NCBI RefSeq assembly: GCF_001421515.1
Contig: NZ_LMKM01000036.1
Location: 124,001 to 188,000 of the forward strand
DNA length: 64,000 nucleotides
DNA from: Pedobacter sp. Leaf216
Lineage (GTDB): Bacteria; Bacteroidota; Bacteroidia; Sphingobacteriales; Sphingobacteriaceae
Direction of reading: 5' to 3'
Each line of letters begins with the position of its first letter. The stretch's first letter is position 1. Below, piece by piece: positions 8,958 to 19,200 of the stretch. Under the pieces are notes generated by a model that did not search any database, was not told the origin of the DNA, and saw nothing but the letters and a program-made list of their open reading frames with translations. The translations under genes were made by a program, and so were the position numbers.

Positions 8958-9602
8958 ATGAAGGATAATACGACAGCGAAGGAACAAATACTAAAAAAGA
9001 TAAGGAAAGCACTATTAGAGAAACGCGAAAACCCTTATCCAAATTTAGAAGAAAGTCAACTGTATAAAAAAAATACAGATGAGCTGGAGGTATTGTTTGC
9101 CGAACAGCTTACTGCCATTTCGGGTAATTTCATTTTCTGCGAGGATGGGATCGATTTTTTTGAGAATATCCTTCAGCTGGCCGATAAATTTAAATGGCGC
9201 AAAATATATTGCTGGGAGCCAGAACTCCAACAGTTTTTAAGCAAATACGAATTTCCTTTTTACCAAACAGATAAAGATTTCGAACAGGCAGAGGTGGGTA
9301 TCACCCTTTGCGAAGCACTTGTTGCCCGCAACGGAAGCGTAATGGTAACTAACCAGAGTGCCGCCGGAAGAAGGCTCAGTATTTTCCCACACCACCACAT
9401 TGTAATCGCGAGAACAAGTCAGTTGGTGTTAGACCTAAAAGATGCTTTTCAGCTGTTGAAGAATAAATATGGCAACCAAATCCCATCAATGATCAGCAAC
9501 ATTACTGGCCCCAGCAGAACTGCCGATATTGAAAAAACATTGGTTTTAGGAGCGCATGGCCCAAAAGAGCTTTTTGTGTTTTTGATTGATGATTTTAGTT
9601 AA
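8958..9602 (+). CDS. LUD domain protein (LutC/YkgG-like)
   Basis: A 214-residue protein of the LUD family, which includes LutC of the lactate-utilization complex. Typical features are ITLCEALVARNGSVMV, the SAAGRRLSIFPHHHIVIA segment and the C-terminal ISNITGPSRTADIEKTLVLGAHGPKEL block (core NITGPSRTADIE). No LutA or LutB is nearby, and in Bacteroidota this gene is commonly found next to ftsH, so a role in lactate oxidation is not supported by context. The first codon follows the ftsH terminator after three bases. Function unknown beyond family. Confidence 0.85.
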   Translation: MKDNTTAKEQILKKIRKALLEKRENPYPNLEESQLYKKNTDELEVLFAEQLTAISGNFIFCEDGIDFFENILQLADKFKWRKIYCWEPELQQFLSKYEFPFYQTDKDFEQAEVGITLCEALVARNGSVMVTNQSAAGRRLSIFPHHHIVIARTSQLVLDLKDAFQLLKNKYGNQIPSMISNITGPSRTADIEKTLVLGAHGPKELFVFLIDDFS

Positions 9603-9934
9603 GAAATATATTAATCACTAAAAATTTTATCCAGTCTTCTTTGAAAATTGATATGCCCTCGCTTCTTATCAGGTTATTACAAAATCTACATCAAATTAAA
9701 GTGCCATTAGTGGTGGCCTATTCTTCGATTCAAACTGCAATTCAGGTATTTTAAAAATTTATAGGTATCGTTGGCAAAACTCAAAATATGCTTTAATGAT
9801 TCTTTAAAAAATAGTATCTTCATTTTCTGGTTAAATGACAGGGTGGGCTGTTAAAAAAATAAATTTATTTTCGATTATCGAATATAATTGATAGTTTTAT
9901 ACTACATACCGTTTTAGTATGCGGTATTATAATT
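9603..9934. other. 332-base intergenic region with a possible transposase relic
   Basis: No gene is seen. In one plus-strand frame, 9748-9777 reads ILKIYRYRWQ, which resembles the YRxRWQ motif near the end of IS4-type transposases, but the frame is interrupted by stops on both sides and nothing else of the transposase is recognisable. Just before the next gene, ATACCG and CGGTAT form a six-base inverted repeat around 9908-9930 that may serve as an operator. Both readings are weak. Confidence 0.25.
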
Positions 9935-11011
9935 ATGAGCAAAGCAATAAATACGGTAATTACCGGCACCGGAAGTTATATTCCTCAGAATATTATTTCA
10001 GGTAGTGAATTTTTAAATTCTACATTTTTTGAGAATGGAAACCGATTGGAGAAGGAGAATTCAGAAATCATTAATAAGTTTTCTGAAATTACCGAGATCG
10101 TTGAAAGACGCTACGTCTGCCCCGAGCAGTTAAGCAACCATATTGGTGCCAAGGCTGCAGAAAAAGCTATAGAAAACGCCGGTATCGATAAAGAAACCTT
10201 AGATTATATTATCTTCTGCCATAATTTTGGCGATATCCCGTTGGGAAGTAACCGTACAGATGTTTTACCCGCTTTAGCAGCGAAAGTAAAACAACAATTA
10301 GGCATCCAAAACCCTGATTGTGTTGCCTACGATATCATTTTTGGATGCCCGGGATGGGTTCAGGGTGCGATACAGGCTGATTATTACATTAAAAGTGGCG
10401 ATGCAAAACGGGTAATGGTAATTGGAGCAGAAACCTTAAGCCGCATTATCGATCCGCACGACCGTGATAGCATGATTTTTTCGGATGGTGCCGGAGCTGT
10501 AATTTTTGAAGCAGAAGAATCAGACGAAAAGAAAGGTATTCTGGCCCATAAAACCGAAACCCATGCGGTGAATCACGGCAACCTTTTAATCATGGGCAAA
10601 AGTGCTCATCCGGAGGAAACCAATGGAAACCTTTACTTAAAAATGAATGGCCGTAAACTTTATGAGTTTGCAGTAATTCAGGTGCCGCAGGTGATTAAAA
10701 AGGCTATTGATAAAGCTGGCTTAACTGTAGATGATGTAAATATTGTGTTTGTGCACCAGGCCAACGGAAAAATGGATACCGCCATTATGAAGCGTTTATT
10801 TAAGCTTTATGGTAAAGATACCGTACCAGAAAATTTAGTGCCGATGACGATTTCGTGGTTGGGAAACAGTTCAGTAGCAACTGTACCAACTTTGTTGGAT
10901 CTGGTTTTAAAAGAACAGGTAGAAGGTTATAAAGTTAAAGCTGGTGATGTAGCGGTTTTTGCTTCAGTTGGAGCAGGGATGCACATCAATGCTTTTGTAC
11001 ACCGTTTTTAA
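9935..11011 (+). CDS. 3-oxoacyl-ACP synthase III (FabH-like) family protein
   Basis: A thiolase-fold condensing enzyme related to FabH, which joins an acyl-CoA starter to malonyl-ACP. The catalytic triad is visible: Cys138 in DIIFGCPG, His274 in VFVHQANGKMD and Asn311 in SWLGNSSVATVP. Length (358) is slightly above FabH (about 320), with an extended N-terminal part (NSTFFENGNRLEKENSE), so it may be a specialised synthase rather than the housekeeping FabH; no acyl carrier or fab gene is adjacent. It converges with the TPR gene, with stops overlapping by four bases. Confidence 0.85.
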   Translation: MSKAINTVITGTGSYIPQNIISGSEFLNSTFFENGNRLEKENSEIINKFSEITEIVERRYVCPEQLSNHIGAKAAEKAIENAGIDKETLDYIIFCHNFGDIPLGSNRTDVLPALAAKVKQQLGIQNPDCVAYDIIFGCPGWVQGAIQADYYIKSGDAKRVMVIGAETLSRIIDPHDRDSMIFSDGAGAVIFEAEESDEKKGILAHKTETHAVNHGNLLIMGKSAHPEETNGNLYLKMNGRKLYEFAVIQVPQVIKKAIDKAGLTVDDVNIVFVHQANGKMDTAIMKRLFKLYGKDTVPENLVPMTISWLGNSSVATVPTLLDLVLKEQVEGYKVKAGDVAVFASVGAGMHINAFVHRF

Positions 11012-12495
11012 TTCGTCAATCTTCTTAACCCGGCTTTTGCCTGGCTTTCAATACTGCTTTCAAATTCATGATTTTTCATGCTTATGGCCGTATTGAAAGC
11101 CTCTTTTGCTTTAGCGGTATTTTTCTTCCGTTCGTAAACCTTACCCATCTGCAATGCAGCATTTGCAGCAAAATAATATTTCAGGTTTCTGCCTCCATTG
11201 ATGGTTTCCTGATAAGCAGCTAAAGCTTGGTCATCCTTACCTAAATCATCATAAATTCTTCCCAAGCGGTAATTAAACTCTGTTTTATCTCTATCATTCG
11301 TATAATCACTTGCTTTCTTATCATTGAGCGTTTGCAGTGCCCTGCTTAAATAGCCTCCATCAAATAAAAGCCGGGCTTTTAAAAGATCTAACGTAGGCGT
11401 TCCGGCGGCAGCTTCGCTTTTGGCCTGCTTGTCTTTTTCCATATAGGTATAGCCATTTTTAACAGCCTTTGCCGCAAAGGCCGTATAACCGGCCTTATCT
11501 CCCTTCAGAAGTCCTATCCAGCCGAGATGCAGGTAAGCGTCTTTAACAAAATTAACGCCCTTGGTTGCTTGTAAAAAGCGGTTAAAATACGTAGCTGCAT
11601 TAAGATCCAATTTATTCAAATGCGCAATACCTTCAAGGTAATCTAAATATGGGAAAGGTTGATAAACACCACCTTCAGGCCGCTTGGCCAAAATGGAGAT
11701 GGCCTCTTCGCTGTGGCCGTTCTTAATGCATACATAACTTTGTAAATAGCTTTTTAACAAACTGGTATCGGCAATCCTTTCGGTATATTTTATGGTTTTG
11801 GCATAGGCCTGGGGGCTATGCGCTACATCAGTTAATACATAGGCATAATAAAACACCACTTCTTCATAAAATGGCTCATAGGAAGATTTAGGCAGGTTAT
11901 CGGCAAGTTTTTCGAACATATTCAGTCCATTTTGGAGATTGCCTTTTATGCCAAAAGTAGAAAGTGCTGTTTTAAGGGCTCCATCTGGTAAATTACCTAA
12001 AACGGCATTAATTAAACCCAATCCTTTAAGGTTAAGGTGAAAGTTGGGGAATTTCTTATTATTTTCCTGTAAAAGGCTGTTCGCTTTTTTTACTTCCATT
12101 GCCGCATTAAAATATTCTCCAAAACGGCCCCTTATTAAAGCCCATTGCAGATTGATTTCTGCCTGTGCATATAAGTAATATGGCGAATTTTTATCATCAT
12201 CGCTGATTTGATCCAAACGGGCAGATTTATTCACTTTCAAGCGGTCGAAATCAGCTTTGCTTTCCGATGTTAAAACGGTAAAATAATCTACATAATTTTC
12301 TAAAAGCGGAATGATGGAGTTATTTGGATGTTGCTTTTTTTCGGTAGAGATATATGCCCTGGCATTGCCCAATTTCAGTTCGAAGATGCTTTTATAGGCA
12401 TTTAGGCAATTGCTGTTAAAATCGAAGTTTGCAAATGAAAACAGAGGAGAAATGAGCAGGGCAGAGGTTACAAAAAAACGGAAGCTTTTATTCAT
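11008..12495 (-). CDS. Secreted tetratricopeptide-repeat protein
   Basis: A 495-residue envelope protein. A signal peptide (residues 1-22, MNKSFRFFVTSALLIS then PLFSFA) is followed by an alpha-helical region in which TPR-like repeats become clear towards the C-terminus: LLKARLLFDGGYLSRALQTL, FNYRLGRIYDDLGKDDQALAAY and ANAALQMGKVYERKKNTAKA. TPR arrays scaffold protein complexes; no partner can be named. It stands between convergent neighbours: its stop overlaps the FabH-like gene by four bases, and 173 bases separate its start from the zinc-ribbon operon end. Confidence 0.8.
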   Translation of the reverse strand: MNKSFRFFVTSALLISPLFSFANFDFNSNCLNAYKSIFELKLGNARAYISTEKKQHPNNSIIPLLENYVDYFTVLTSESKADFDRLKVNKSARLDQISDDDKNSPYYLYAQAEINLQWALIRGRFGEYFNAAMEVKKANSLLQENNKKFPNFHLNLKGLGLINAVLGNLPDGALKTALSTFGIKGNLQNGLNMFEKLADNLPKSSYEPFYEEVVFYYAYVLTDVAHSPQAYAKTIKYTERIADTSLLKSYLQSYVCIKNGHSEEAISILAKRPEGGVYQPFPYLDYLEGIAHLNKLDLNAATYFNRFLQATKGVNFVKDAYLHLGWIGLLKGDKAGYTAFAAKAVKNGYTYMEKDKQAKSEAAAGTPTLDLLKARLLFDGGYLSRALQTLNDKKASDYTNDRDKTEFNYRLGRIYDDLGKDDQALAAYQETINGGRNLKYYFAANAALQMGKVYERKKNTAKAKEAFNTAISMKNHEFESSIESQAKAGLRRLTN

Positions 12496-12614
12496 TCGGG
12501 ATTCTATTTCGGTTTAATTATGCGCACAAAGCAACAGGGCTTTCACATTAACATCAATTATTTACTAAAACGCTAAAAATGTACTCTTGTTTTGTGTACA
12601 CAAAAAATGGGCGT

Positions 12615-12647
12615 ATATAAAAAACGTCCCGATTAAATCGGGACGTT
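12615..12647 (-). terminator. Terminator of the Nif3/zinc-ribbon operon
   Basis: Stem AACGTCCCGA (12623-12632) with TCGGGACGTT (12638-12647) and a short A/T loop. Read on the minus strand it is followed by six T, as expected for termination downstream of the zinc-ribbon gene. Confidence 0.88.
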
Positions 12648-12668
12648 CTAATAATTTTATGATTCGGA

Positions 12669-13412
12669 TTAAGCTTCGGTTACTTCGTGAGTTAAAGCTT
12701 CATCTACCAAAATACGACCACAATGTTCGCAAACGATAATTTTTTTACGTTGACGGATATCTAACTGGCGTTGAGGCGGAATCTGGTTAAAACAACCTGA
12801 GCAAGAATCGCGGTCGATGGTTACCACAGCCAAACCGTTAATTGCGTTTTTGCGCAAACGTTTGTAAGCAACCAATAAACGCTCATCAATTTGAGGCTCC
12901 GCTTTGTCAGCTTTCTTTTGTAAATCTTGCTCTTCTTTTTCAGTTTCGGCAGTAATTACATCCAATTCACCTTTTTTAACTTCTAAATCTTTCTTTCTGC
13001 CATCTAATTCAGCTTTGGCAGCTTCATAGATTTCTGTTTTAGAAGTGATTTCGAAACCATGTTCTTTAATTTTCTTTTCAGATACCTGAATATCTAAACC
13101 TTGAATCTCAATTTCTTTAGTTAAAGCATCGTATTCACGGTTGTTTTTAACTTCTTTTAATTGAGTATCGTATCTTTTGATGGCAGCTTGCGCATCTTTA
13201 ATTGTATTTTTACGGGTTACGATTGAATCCTCAAGATCATCAAGTTCACCTTTGATTTTTGCAATTCTAGTTTCTAATCCTAAAACGTCATCCTCAAGAT
13301 CGGCAACTTCCATTGGTAATTCACCACGTACCTGGCGGATCTTATCAATTTTTGTGTGGATATTTTGTAATTCGTATAAAGCCTTTAGCTTTTGTTCTAC
13401 GGTTTGTTCCAT
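12669..13412 (-). CDS. Coiled-coil protein with C4 zinc ribbon (CT398/DUF164 type)
   Basis: A 247-residue protein of the family represented by chlamydial CT398. Residues about 10-185 form a long coiled coil (heptads such as LEDDVLGLETRIAKIKGELD), and the C-terminus carries a treble-clef or C4 zinc ribbon with CSGCFNQIPP and CEHCGRILV. In other bacteria relatives bind RpoN or type III secretion parts, but the role here is unknown. Its ATG overlaps the stop of the Nif3-like gene by one base (TAATG), so the two are translationally coupled, a pairing found widely in Bacteroidota. Confidence 0.88.
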   Translation of the reverse strand: MEQTVEQKLKALYELQNIHTKIDKIRQVRGELPMEVADLEDDVLGLETRIAKIKGELDDLEDSIVTRKNTIKDAQAAIKRYDTQLKEVKNNREYDALTKEIEIQGLDIQVSEKKIKEHGFEITSKTEIYEAAKAELDGRKKDLEVKKGELDVITAETEKEEQDLQKKADKAEPQIDERLLVAYKRLRKNAINGLAVVTIDRDSCSGCFNQIPPQRQLDIRQRKKIIVCEHCGRILVDEALTHEVTEA

Positions 13413-14509
13413 TAAAACAAGTAATTTATGGGGTTTGTATTTTGCTCCGTTAAACGGATTGCAAAGTTAGTAAATTTTTTCTGAATAATTTCAAGCAATA
13501 AATTTGAGGTAAATTGTTCAGTTTCAAAGTGTCCGATGTCGGCAATGATCAGTTTTTCCTCTGCATCAAAAAACTCATGATATTTAAAATCTGCCGTAAT
13601 AAAAGCATCGGCCCCCGCAGCAATCGCCTCTTTTAAAAGAAAACTTCCTGAGCCGCCACAAACGGCAACTTTTTTTATCCTTTTACCTATAATTTCGGTA
13701 TGCCTAACCACTTTAGCCTGCATGCGGTCTTTTACCAAATGTAAAAAATCGTAAGCATCCATATCATATTCAAGCCAGCCCACCATGCCCGAACCAACTA
13801 AATCATGCTTGTTTTCGAGCTTATAAATATCGTAGGCCACATCCTCGTAAGGATGGTTTTCAAACAAGGCTACCAAAATTTTACGCTCGGCCTGTGTAGG
13901 GTAAACCATTTCAATGCGCACTTCTGCTTCACGATGGCGAACACCTTTTTCACCTACAAAAGGATCTGAATTTTCATTTCCTTTAAATGTACCAAAGCCA
14001 TCAGCGTTAAAACTGCATTCGCTATAATTGCCGATGTTGCCCGCACCTGCATAAAAAAGTGCAGACCGCAACTGTTCTGCCTGGGCCTGCGGACAATACG
14101 TAACCAGTTTCTTTAATACCCCGGCCTTTGGCGAAAGTACTTTGGTTCCTGTTAGGCCTAATCTTTCACAAATTTTTGCATTTACACCTGTATGGATACT
14201 ATCCAGGTTGGTGTGAATGGCGTAAAGTGCAATGTTATTTCTGATTGCCTTTAACACCACACGTTCTACATAATTTTTACCATTTAGCTTTTTTAAACCC
14301 TTAAAAACAATTGGGTGGTGGGTAATAATCAAATTGCAACCTGTCGAAATCGCCTCATCAACAATCTTCTCCACACAATCTAAAGCCACCAAAGCGCCAC
14401 GAATTTCCATATTGGGATCGCCTACAATTAAGCCAGAATTATCATAATCTTCCTGGTAATTCAATGGTGCAATGCTTTCGAGATAATTTGTAATTTCAGC
14501 TAATTTCAT
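13412..14509 (-). CDS. Nif3-like dinuclear metal-center hexameric protein
   Basis: A 365-residue member of the NIF3/YbgI/YqfO family, toroidal hexamers with a dinuclear metal site, sometimes described as GTP cyclohydrolase I type 2-like without firm proof. Metal ligands are visible in LIITHHPIVF, HTNLDSIHTG and, near the end, IADIGHFETE. The central insertion (about 125-230, with VYPTQAERKILVALFENHPYEDVAYD) is the PII-like YqfO domain, so this is the long form. First gene of a two-gene operon with the zinc-ribbon gene. Confidence 0.93.
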   Translation of the reverse strand: MKLAEITNYLESIAPLNYQEDYDNSGLIVGDPNMEIRGALVALDCVEKIVDEAISTGCNLIITHHPIVFKGLKKLNGKNYVERVVLKAIRNNIALYAIHTNLDSIHTGVNAKICERLGLTGTKVLSPKAGVLKKLVTYCPQAQAEQLRSALFYAGAGNIGNYSECSFNADGFGTFKGNENSDPFVGEKGVRHREAEVRIEMVYPTQAERKILVALFENHPYEDVAYDIYKLENKHDLVGSGMVGWLEYDMDAYDFLHLVKDRMQAKVVRHTEIIGKRIKKVAVCGGSGSFLLKEAIAAGADAFITADFKYHEFFDAEEKLIIADIGHFETEQFTSNLLLEIIQKKFTNFAIRLTEQNTNPINYLF

Positions 14510-14619
14510 TTTCTAAAGATAGAAAAAATGGCGTTTGTGTTAAAAATGAAAATTTAAACTTAGCAATATGTTTTCAATAATTAAATTAGTGATCTAAATT
14601 AGATAACGCCCTCACATTT

Positions 14620-15147
14620 ATGAAAATAAAATTGTTTAAAATTTCATTCCTAGTATTATTATTTACTTCGATAGCCTGCAATAGTTATTGTCAGGTTAAA
14701 TATAGTGCCAAAGCAGAATTTGGTCATCTTTATTATGGCTCGCAACTCATAAGATACGAGAGAGTAGAACCTAGTACCTCTGATTTCTTGACTGACAAAG
14801 GTGGAGGAAATGAAATTAACCTGATTAACGGTATCATTCTTAATCGTTTTTTATTTATGGGTATAGGTTTAAGCTATCTTAAATTAAACAATGCCAATGG
14901 AGTGGCACCTAGCTTAGATGTTGAACTTTTAGCGAATCAAAAAAAATTGAGTCCACTCTTCAATTTAAAATTAGGTCAAAGTTTTCTGAAAAATGATATG
15001 GGGAGAAAAAAGAGCTCAACTTTTGGAGAATTTGACTTTGGGTTAAATTATCACCTTGTTCCACAACTTAGCACATATGCGAAAGTAGGTATTCAAATTA
15101 CACAAAATACAAGCTTTCTATCTATTCGTGGTGGTGTGAGGTTTTAG
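14620..15147 (+). CDS. Predicted outer-membrane beta-barrel protein
   Basis: Not recognised as a named family. The 175 residues start with a signal peptide or lipoprotein-like leader (MKIKLFKISFLVLLFTSIAC, then NSYCQ) followed by alternating amphipathic strands (KYSAKAEFGHLYYGS, RFLFMGIGLSYLKL, FGEFDFGLNYHLV, LSTYAKVGIQIT) and ends in the barrel-type signature FLSIRGGVRF with a terminal Phe. That pattern fits a small eight-stranded outer-membrane barrel. It lies alone, divergent from Nif3; a Cys at residue 20 could be a lipidation site but the preceding residues fit that poorly. Confidence 0.6.
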   Translation: MKIKLFKISFLVLLFTSIACNSYCQVKYSAKAEFGHLYYGSQLIRYERVEPSTSDFLTDKGGGNEINLINGIILNRFLFMGIGLSYLKLNNANGVAPSLDVELLANQKKLSPLFNLKLGQSFLKNDMGRKKSSTFGEFDFGLNYHLVPQLSTYAKVGIQITQNTSFLSIRGGVRF

Positions 15148-15178
15148 CAGTTTATTGTGTTTTTTCATCTAAACTGAT

Positions 15179-15219
15179 AAAAAAAAGCCCGCAAACCCGG
15201 TTTTTTATGGGTGCGGACT
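15179..15219 (-). terminator. Second terminator-like hairpin downstream of the TM2 gene
   Basis: Imperfect stem: AGCCCGCA (15186-15193) with TGCGGACT (15212-15219) plus an inner CCC/GGG. On the minus strand it is followed by a run of T. It is the second such hairpin below the TM2 gene and also faces the end of the barrel gene. Confidence 0.6.
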
Positions 15220-15270
15220 TATAGTGTATGGTAGGATGAACATTAAAGCTGTTCTGTATATAATTCCCAA

Positions 15271-15292
15271 AAAAAGACTCATTAAAAATGAG
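15271..15292 (-). terminator. Terminator of the DUF2752-TM2 operon
   Basis: Stem CTCATT (15278-15283) with AATGAG (15287-15292); on the minus strand it is followed by TCTTTTTTT. It starts five bases after the stop of the TM2 gene. Confidence 0.7.
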
Positions 15293-15296
15293 GGGT

Positions 15297-15665
15297 TTAC
15301 TGAAACCCGCCCATTCTAACCATCTGCAAACTTTCGAAAACCATTTTCTGGTTATGCTCAAAAGCAAGTGTTTTATGGTTTACAACATCGATAATTGATC
15401 CGATGAAACATAAACCTGCGGTTACCAGGTATAAAATACCCATCCCAATCTGGCCGATGATAAATCGTTGCAGGCCGGGAACTGCAAATAAACCGATCAA
15501 ACAGAAAATTAACATATCTGAGGGGTTTTTCCTTTTGCTGCTGTAAACCATTAAGAAATTACGCAACTGCTGTTCCGTTAACCCGGTAGTAGCTTGTTGT
15601 AAGTATGAAAATTCTTCTGGCGTTATACCTGGTAACGACATTAGAGGTGATTGAAATATATCCAT
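15297..15665 (-). CDS. TM2 domain membrane protein
   Basis: A 122-residue inner-membrane protein with a TM2 domain: the first hydrophobic segment (IFCLIGLFAVPGLQRF), a short loop with IGQIGMG, and the second (ILYLVTAGLCFIGSIIDVV). The N-terminal 45 residues (with PEEFSYLQQATTGLTEQQL) are soluble. TM2 proteins often occur beside DUF2752 proteins, as here, where the two are five bases apart; the function of the pair is not known. Confidence 0.85.
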   Translation of the reverse strand: MDIFQSPLMSLPGITPEEFSYLQQATTGLTEQQLRNFLMVYSSKRKNPSDMLIFCLIGLFAVPGLQRFIIGQIGMGILYLVTAGLCFIGSIIDVVNHKTLAFEHNQKMVFESLQMVRMGGFQ

Positions 15666-15670
15666 GGTTT

Positions 15671-15973
15671 CTATATATTAGTGGTTGAAATTTTAAATCT
15701 TTTTTTATTTTTTATCAATGTGTATATTCTGTAAACTATAATTAAAAGTGCCGGAAACCCAAACCAATGCTCCGAAAAGCTTTCGGTAAATTCGCCATGT
15801 AAAATATGACTGATCGACCTGCCTATGCCACATCCCGGACACCAATCCTCAAACCCTAAATTGGCTAATGGACAAAGTGTAAAATGATGCTCGTGGCCAT
15901 TTGCTGCTGCCAGTAATACCAAAGCTGCTACCCAGAAAAATAGTTCCATAGGAAAGCTTTTAATGTATTTCAT
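15671..15973 (-). CDS. DUF2752 membrane protein
   Basis: A 100-residue protein with the DUF2752 hallmark CPLANLGFEDWCPGCGIGRS, where the CPGCG cysteines and the preceding Cys-Pro are the conserved core. Hydrophobic segments lie at about 9-25 and 72-88. First gene of the two-gene operon with TM2. The Cys-rich loop suggests metal binding or a redox role, but no function is established. Confidence 0.85.
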   Translation of the reverse strand: MKYIKSFPMELFFWVAALVLLAAANGHEHHFTLCPLANLGFEDWCPGCGIGRSISHILHGEFTESFSEHWFGFPALLIIVYRIYTLIKNKKRFKISTTNI

Positions 15974-16281
15974 TGGTGATCATTTATTTTCATTGGTGAT
16001 GAAGTTCCTACGATTTATTTTTATTTAAATGGAAATCATAATAGCTTCATTGTTTCACTTTTTATACAATTTAGAGGCTATACGACTACCTTTGTTACAT
16101 CATTTTGCCCTTAATCGACGAATAGGGCATATATTTCGACCAAATGAGTAATGGAATCTAACAAAAAGAATTTATTTCTTTTTCGTCTTTTGATTTTTAC
16201 CTGCAACCCTGCCAAAATTAGTTAAAAAAACCTTTACACAAATTGCGGGTTAATATTAAAAGATAAGCTTATTTTTGTGCC
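15974..16281. other. 308-base region between the DUF2752 gene and mfd
   Basis: No gene is seen. It must hold the divergent promoters. A TATTTTTG at 16270-16277 fits the Bacteroidota minus-7 motif (TAnnTTTG), but the nearest TTG upstream (16243) gives a 24-base spacer, and a start so close to the mfd TTG codon would leave almost no leader, so it is only a weak candidate. Confidence 0.3.
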
Positions 16282-19200
16282 TTGAACATTCGCGATTTAA
16301 TAAACAGATACAAAACCGACGATAGGGTAAGCCAGTTTACCAAAGCGTTAAACAGTACCAAAAACCCAAAGATACAATTAAAGGGATTGGTGGGTTCTGC
16401 CGATGCTATTGTTGCACTTTCTTCTTATTTTTTACTCCACAAACCTATTTTGTTCGTTTTACCAGATAGGGAAGAAGCGGCCTATTTTCAATCCGACCTG
16501 GAAAGTGTTTTGGATAAACAGGTTTTACTGTTTCCATCTTCATACCGAAAATCTTTCGATTTTACCCAGGTAGATACCGCTAATGTACTGGCCCGTGCAG
16601 AGGTATTGAATGAATTGAACCACGATTCTGAATATGGTAAAATTGTGGTTTCCTATCCGGAAGCCATTGCAGAAAAAGTAATCGACCGATCGGCTTTAGA
16701 AAAGAATACACTGGAAATAAGCCTGGGTGCTAAGCTTGGTATCGATTTTATAAATGAATTTTTAATTGATTACGACTTTGACAGAAGAGATTTTGTTTAC
16801 GAACCAGGTCAGTTTTCTATCCGCGGCGGTATTGTAGATATTTTTTCTTTTTCTTCTGATCTGCCTTTCCGGATCGAATTTTTCGGTGATGAGGTAGAAA
16901 GTATCAGAAGTTTTGAAATTGAAAGTCAGCTTTCAGTAACCGATGTAAAATCGCTTACCATTGTGCCGAACGTTCAGGCGAAATTTTTAACCGAAAGCAA
17001 TATCAGCATCCTCGATTACATCGATCAGGATACACAACTCTGGTTTAAGGATGTTGAGTTTACCTTGGATATTGTAAAAGCCGGGTTTAAAAAAGCTGTC
17101 GAACTATGGAAAGCGCTTCCTGCTGCAGATAAAAATCAAAATCCCGAATGGATTGATCCTAAATTTGCTTTTACCGATGAGAAATTATTAGGTGATCATC
17201 TTCAGGATTTTCCCATCATCGAATTCGGAAAGCAGTTTTTTTATAAAACAGATCACCGTTTTGAATTTGAAACAAAGCCACAGCCATCATTCAATAAAGA
17301 TTTCAATCTGTTAATTCATAACCTCAAGGAAAACGAAAAAGAAGGCATTGTTAACTTTATTTTTACTGATTCACCGAAACAGGTTGAACGTTTATATGCC
17401 ATTTTAGAAGACATTGACAAAACGGCCAAATTTACACCGATCAATAGCATGCTGCGCGAGGGTTTTATAGATTCCCAGATTCAGACTGCATTTTATACTG
17501 ATCACCAGATTTTTGACCGTTACTATAAATATAAGCTTAAAAAAGGCTATCAGAAAAGTCAGGCCATTACCCTAAAAGATTTAAGGGAATTAAAATCCGG
17601 CGATTATGTTACCCACATCGATCACGGGATCGGCAAATATGCCGGACTGGAAAAGGTTGAGGTAAATGGTAAAACACAGGAGATGATCCGTTTGATTTAT
17701 GCCGATAACGATCTTCTTTATGTAAACATCAACTCATTAAACAGGATAGCCAAATACAGCGGCAAAGATAGTGGTGTGCCCAAGATGAATAAGCTGGGTA
17801 CCGATGCCTGGGACAAGCTAAAAAAAACCACTAAAAAAAAAGTTAAAGATATTGCCCGAGACCTGATTAAGCTTTATGCATTGCGTAAAACCCAGGCCGG
17901 AACGGCATTTTCGCCAGATAGCTATTTACAAACCGAACTGGAGGCTTCTTTTATTTATGAAGATACTCCCGATCAGTTAAAGGCTACCCAGGATGTAAAA
18001 AAAGACATGGAATCGCCTCACCCGATGGATCGTTTGGTTTGTGGCGATGTGGGTTTCGGAAAAACTGAGATTGCAGTCCGTGCAGCATTTAAAGCCGTTG
18101 CTGAAGGCAAACAGGCCGCTATTTTAGTGCCTACCACAATTTTAGCTTTACAACATTTTAAAACTTTTTCGTCGCGTTTAAAAGATTTTCCGGTTACGGT
18201 AGATTACATTAACAGGTTTAAAACCAATAAACAGATTAAAGATACGCTAGCCGAGGCCGCAGCAGGTAAAGTTGATATTTTGATCGGCACACACCGTTTA
18301 CTGAGCAAGGATGTAAAGTTTAAAGACCTCGGCATCATGATTATTGATGAAGAGCAGAAATTTGGCGTTACAGCAAAAGAAAGGTTGAAAGCCGTGCGTG
18401 TAAATGTTGATACTTTAACACTTACAGCAACTCCGATTCCAAGAACGCTGCATTTTTCATTAATGGGCGCAAGAGATTTATCCATTATTAGTACGCCACC
18501 ACCAAACAGGCAACCCGTTAGTACCGAATTGCATGTTTTTAACGATAAACTGATCCAGGAAGCTGTTCAGTTCGAGTTAGACCGTGGCGGACAGGTTTTC
18601 TTTATACATAACCGTGTAAACGACTTGATGCAATTGGGTGGAATGATCCAGAAATTGGTACCGAAAGCAAGGATTGGTATTGCGCACGGGCAATTGGATG
18701 GCGATCAACTCGAGGATGTAATGCTCGATTTCATTAATGGAGAAAAAGATGTTTTAGTGGCCACTACCATTATCGAAGCTGGTTTGGATATCCCGAATGC
18801 AAATACCATCATCATTAACCATGCACATATGTTTGGTTTGAGCGATCTGCATCAAATGCGCGGCAGGGTGGGCCGGAGCAATAAAAAAGCTTTTTGTTAT
18901 TTACTTTCGCCACCATTATCTACGCTAACATCTGAAGCCCGGAAGCGTTTAAGTGCAATTGAAGAATTTTCTGATCTTGGAAGTGGCTTCAATGTGGCCA
19001 TGCGCGATTTAGATATCCGAGGAAGCGGGAACCTGCTTGGTGCTGAGCAAAGTGGTTTTATTGCCGAAATCGGATTCGAGATGTACCATAAAATACTGGA
19101 TGAAGCCATTCAGGAACTTAAAGAAGCAGAGTTTAAGGGCCTTTTTGAAAATGAACCTGCCCGGCCGTTTGTGGGCTTTACGCAAGTAGATACGGATCTG

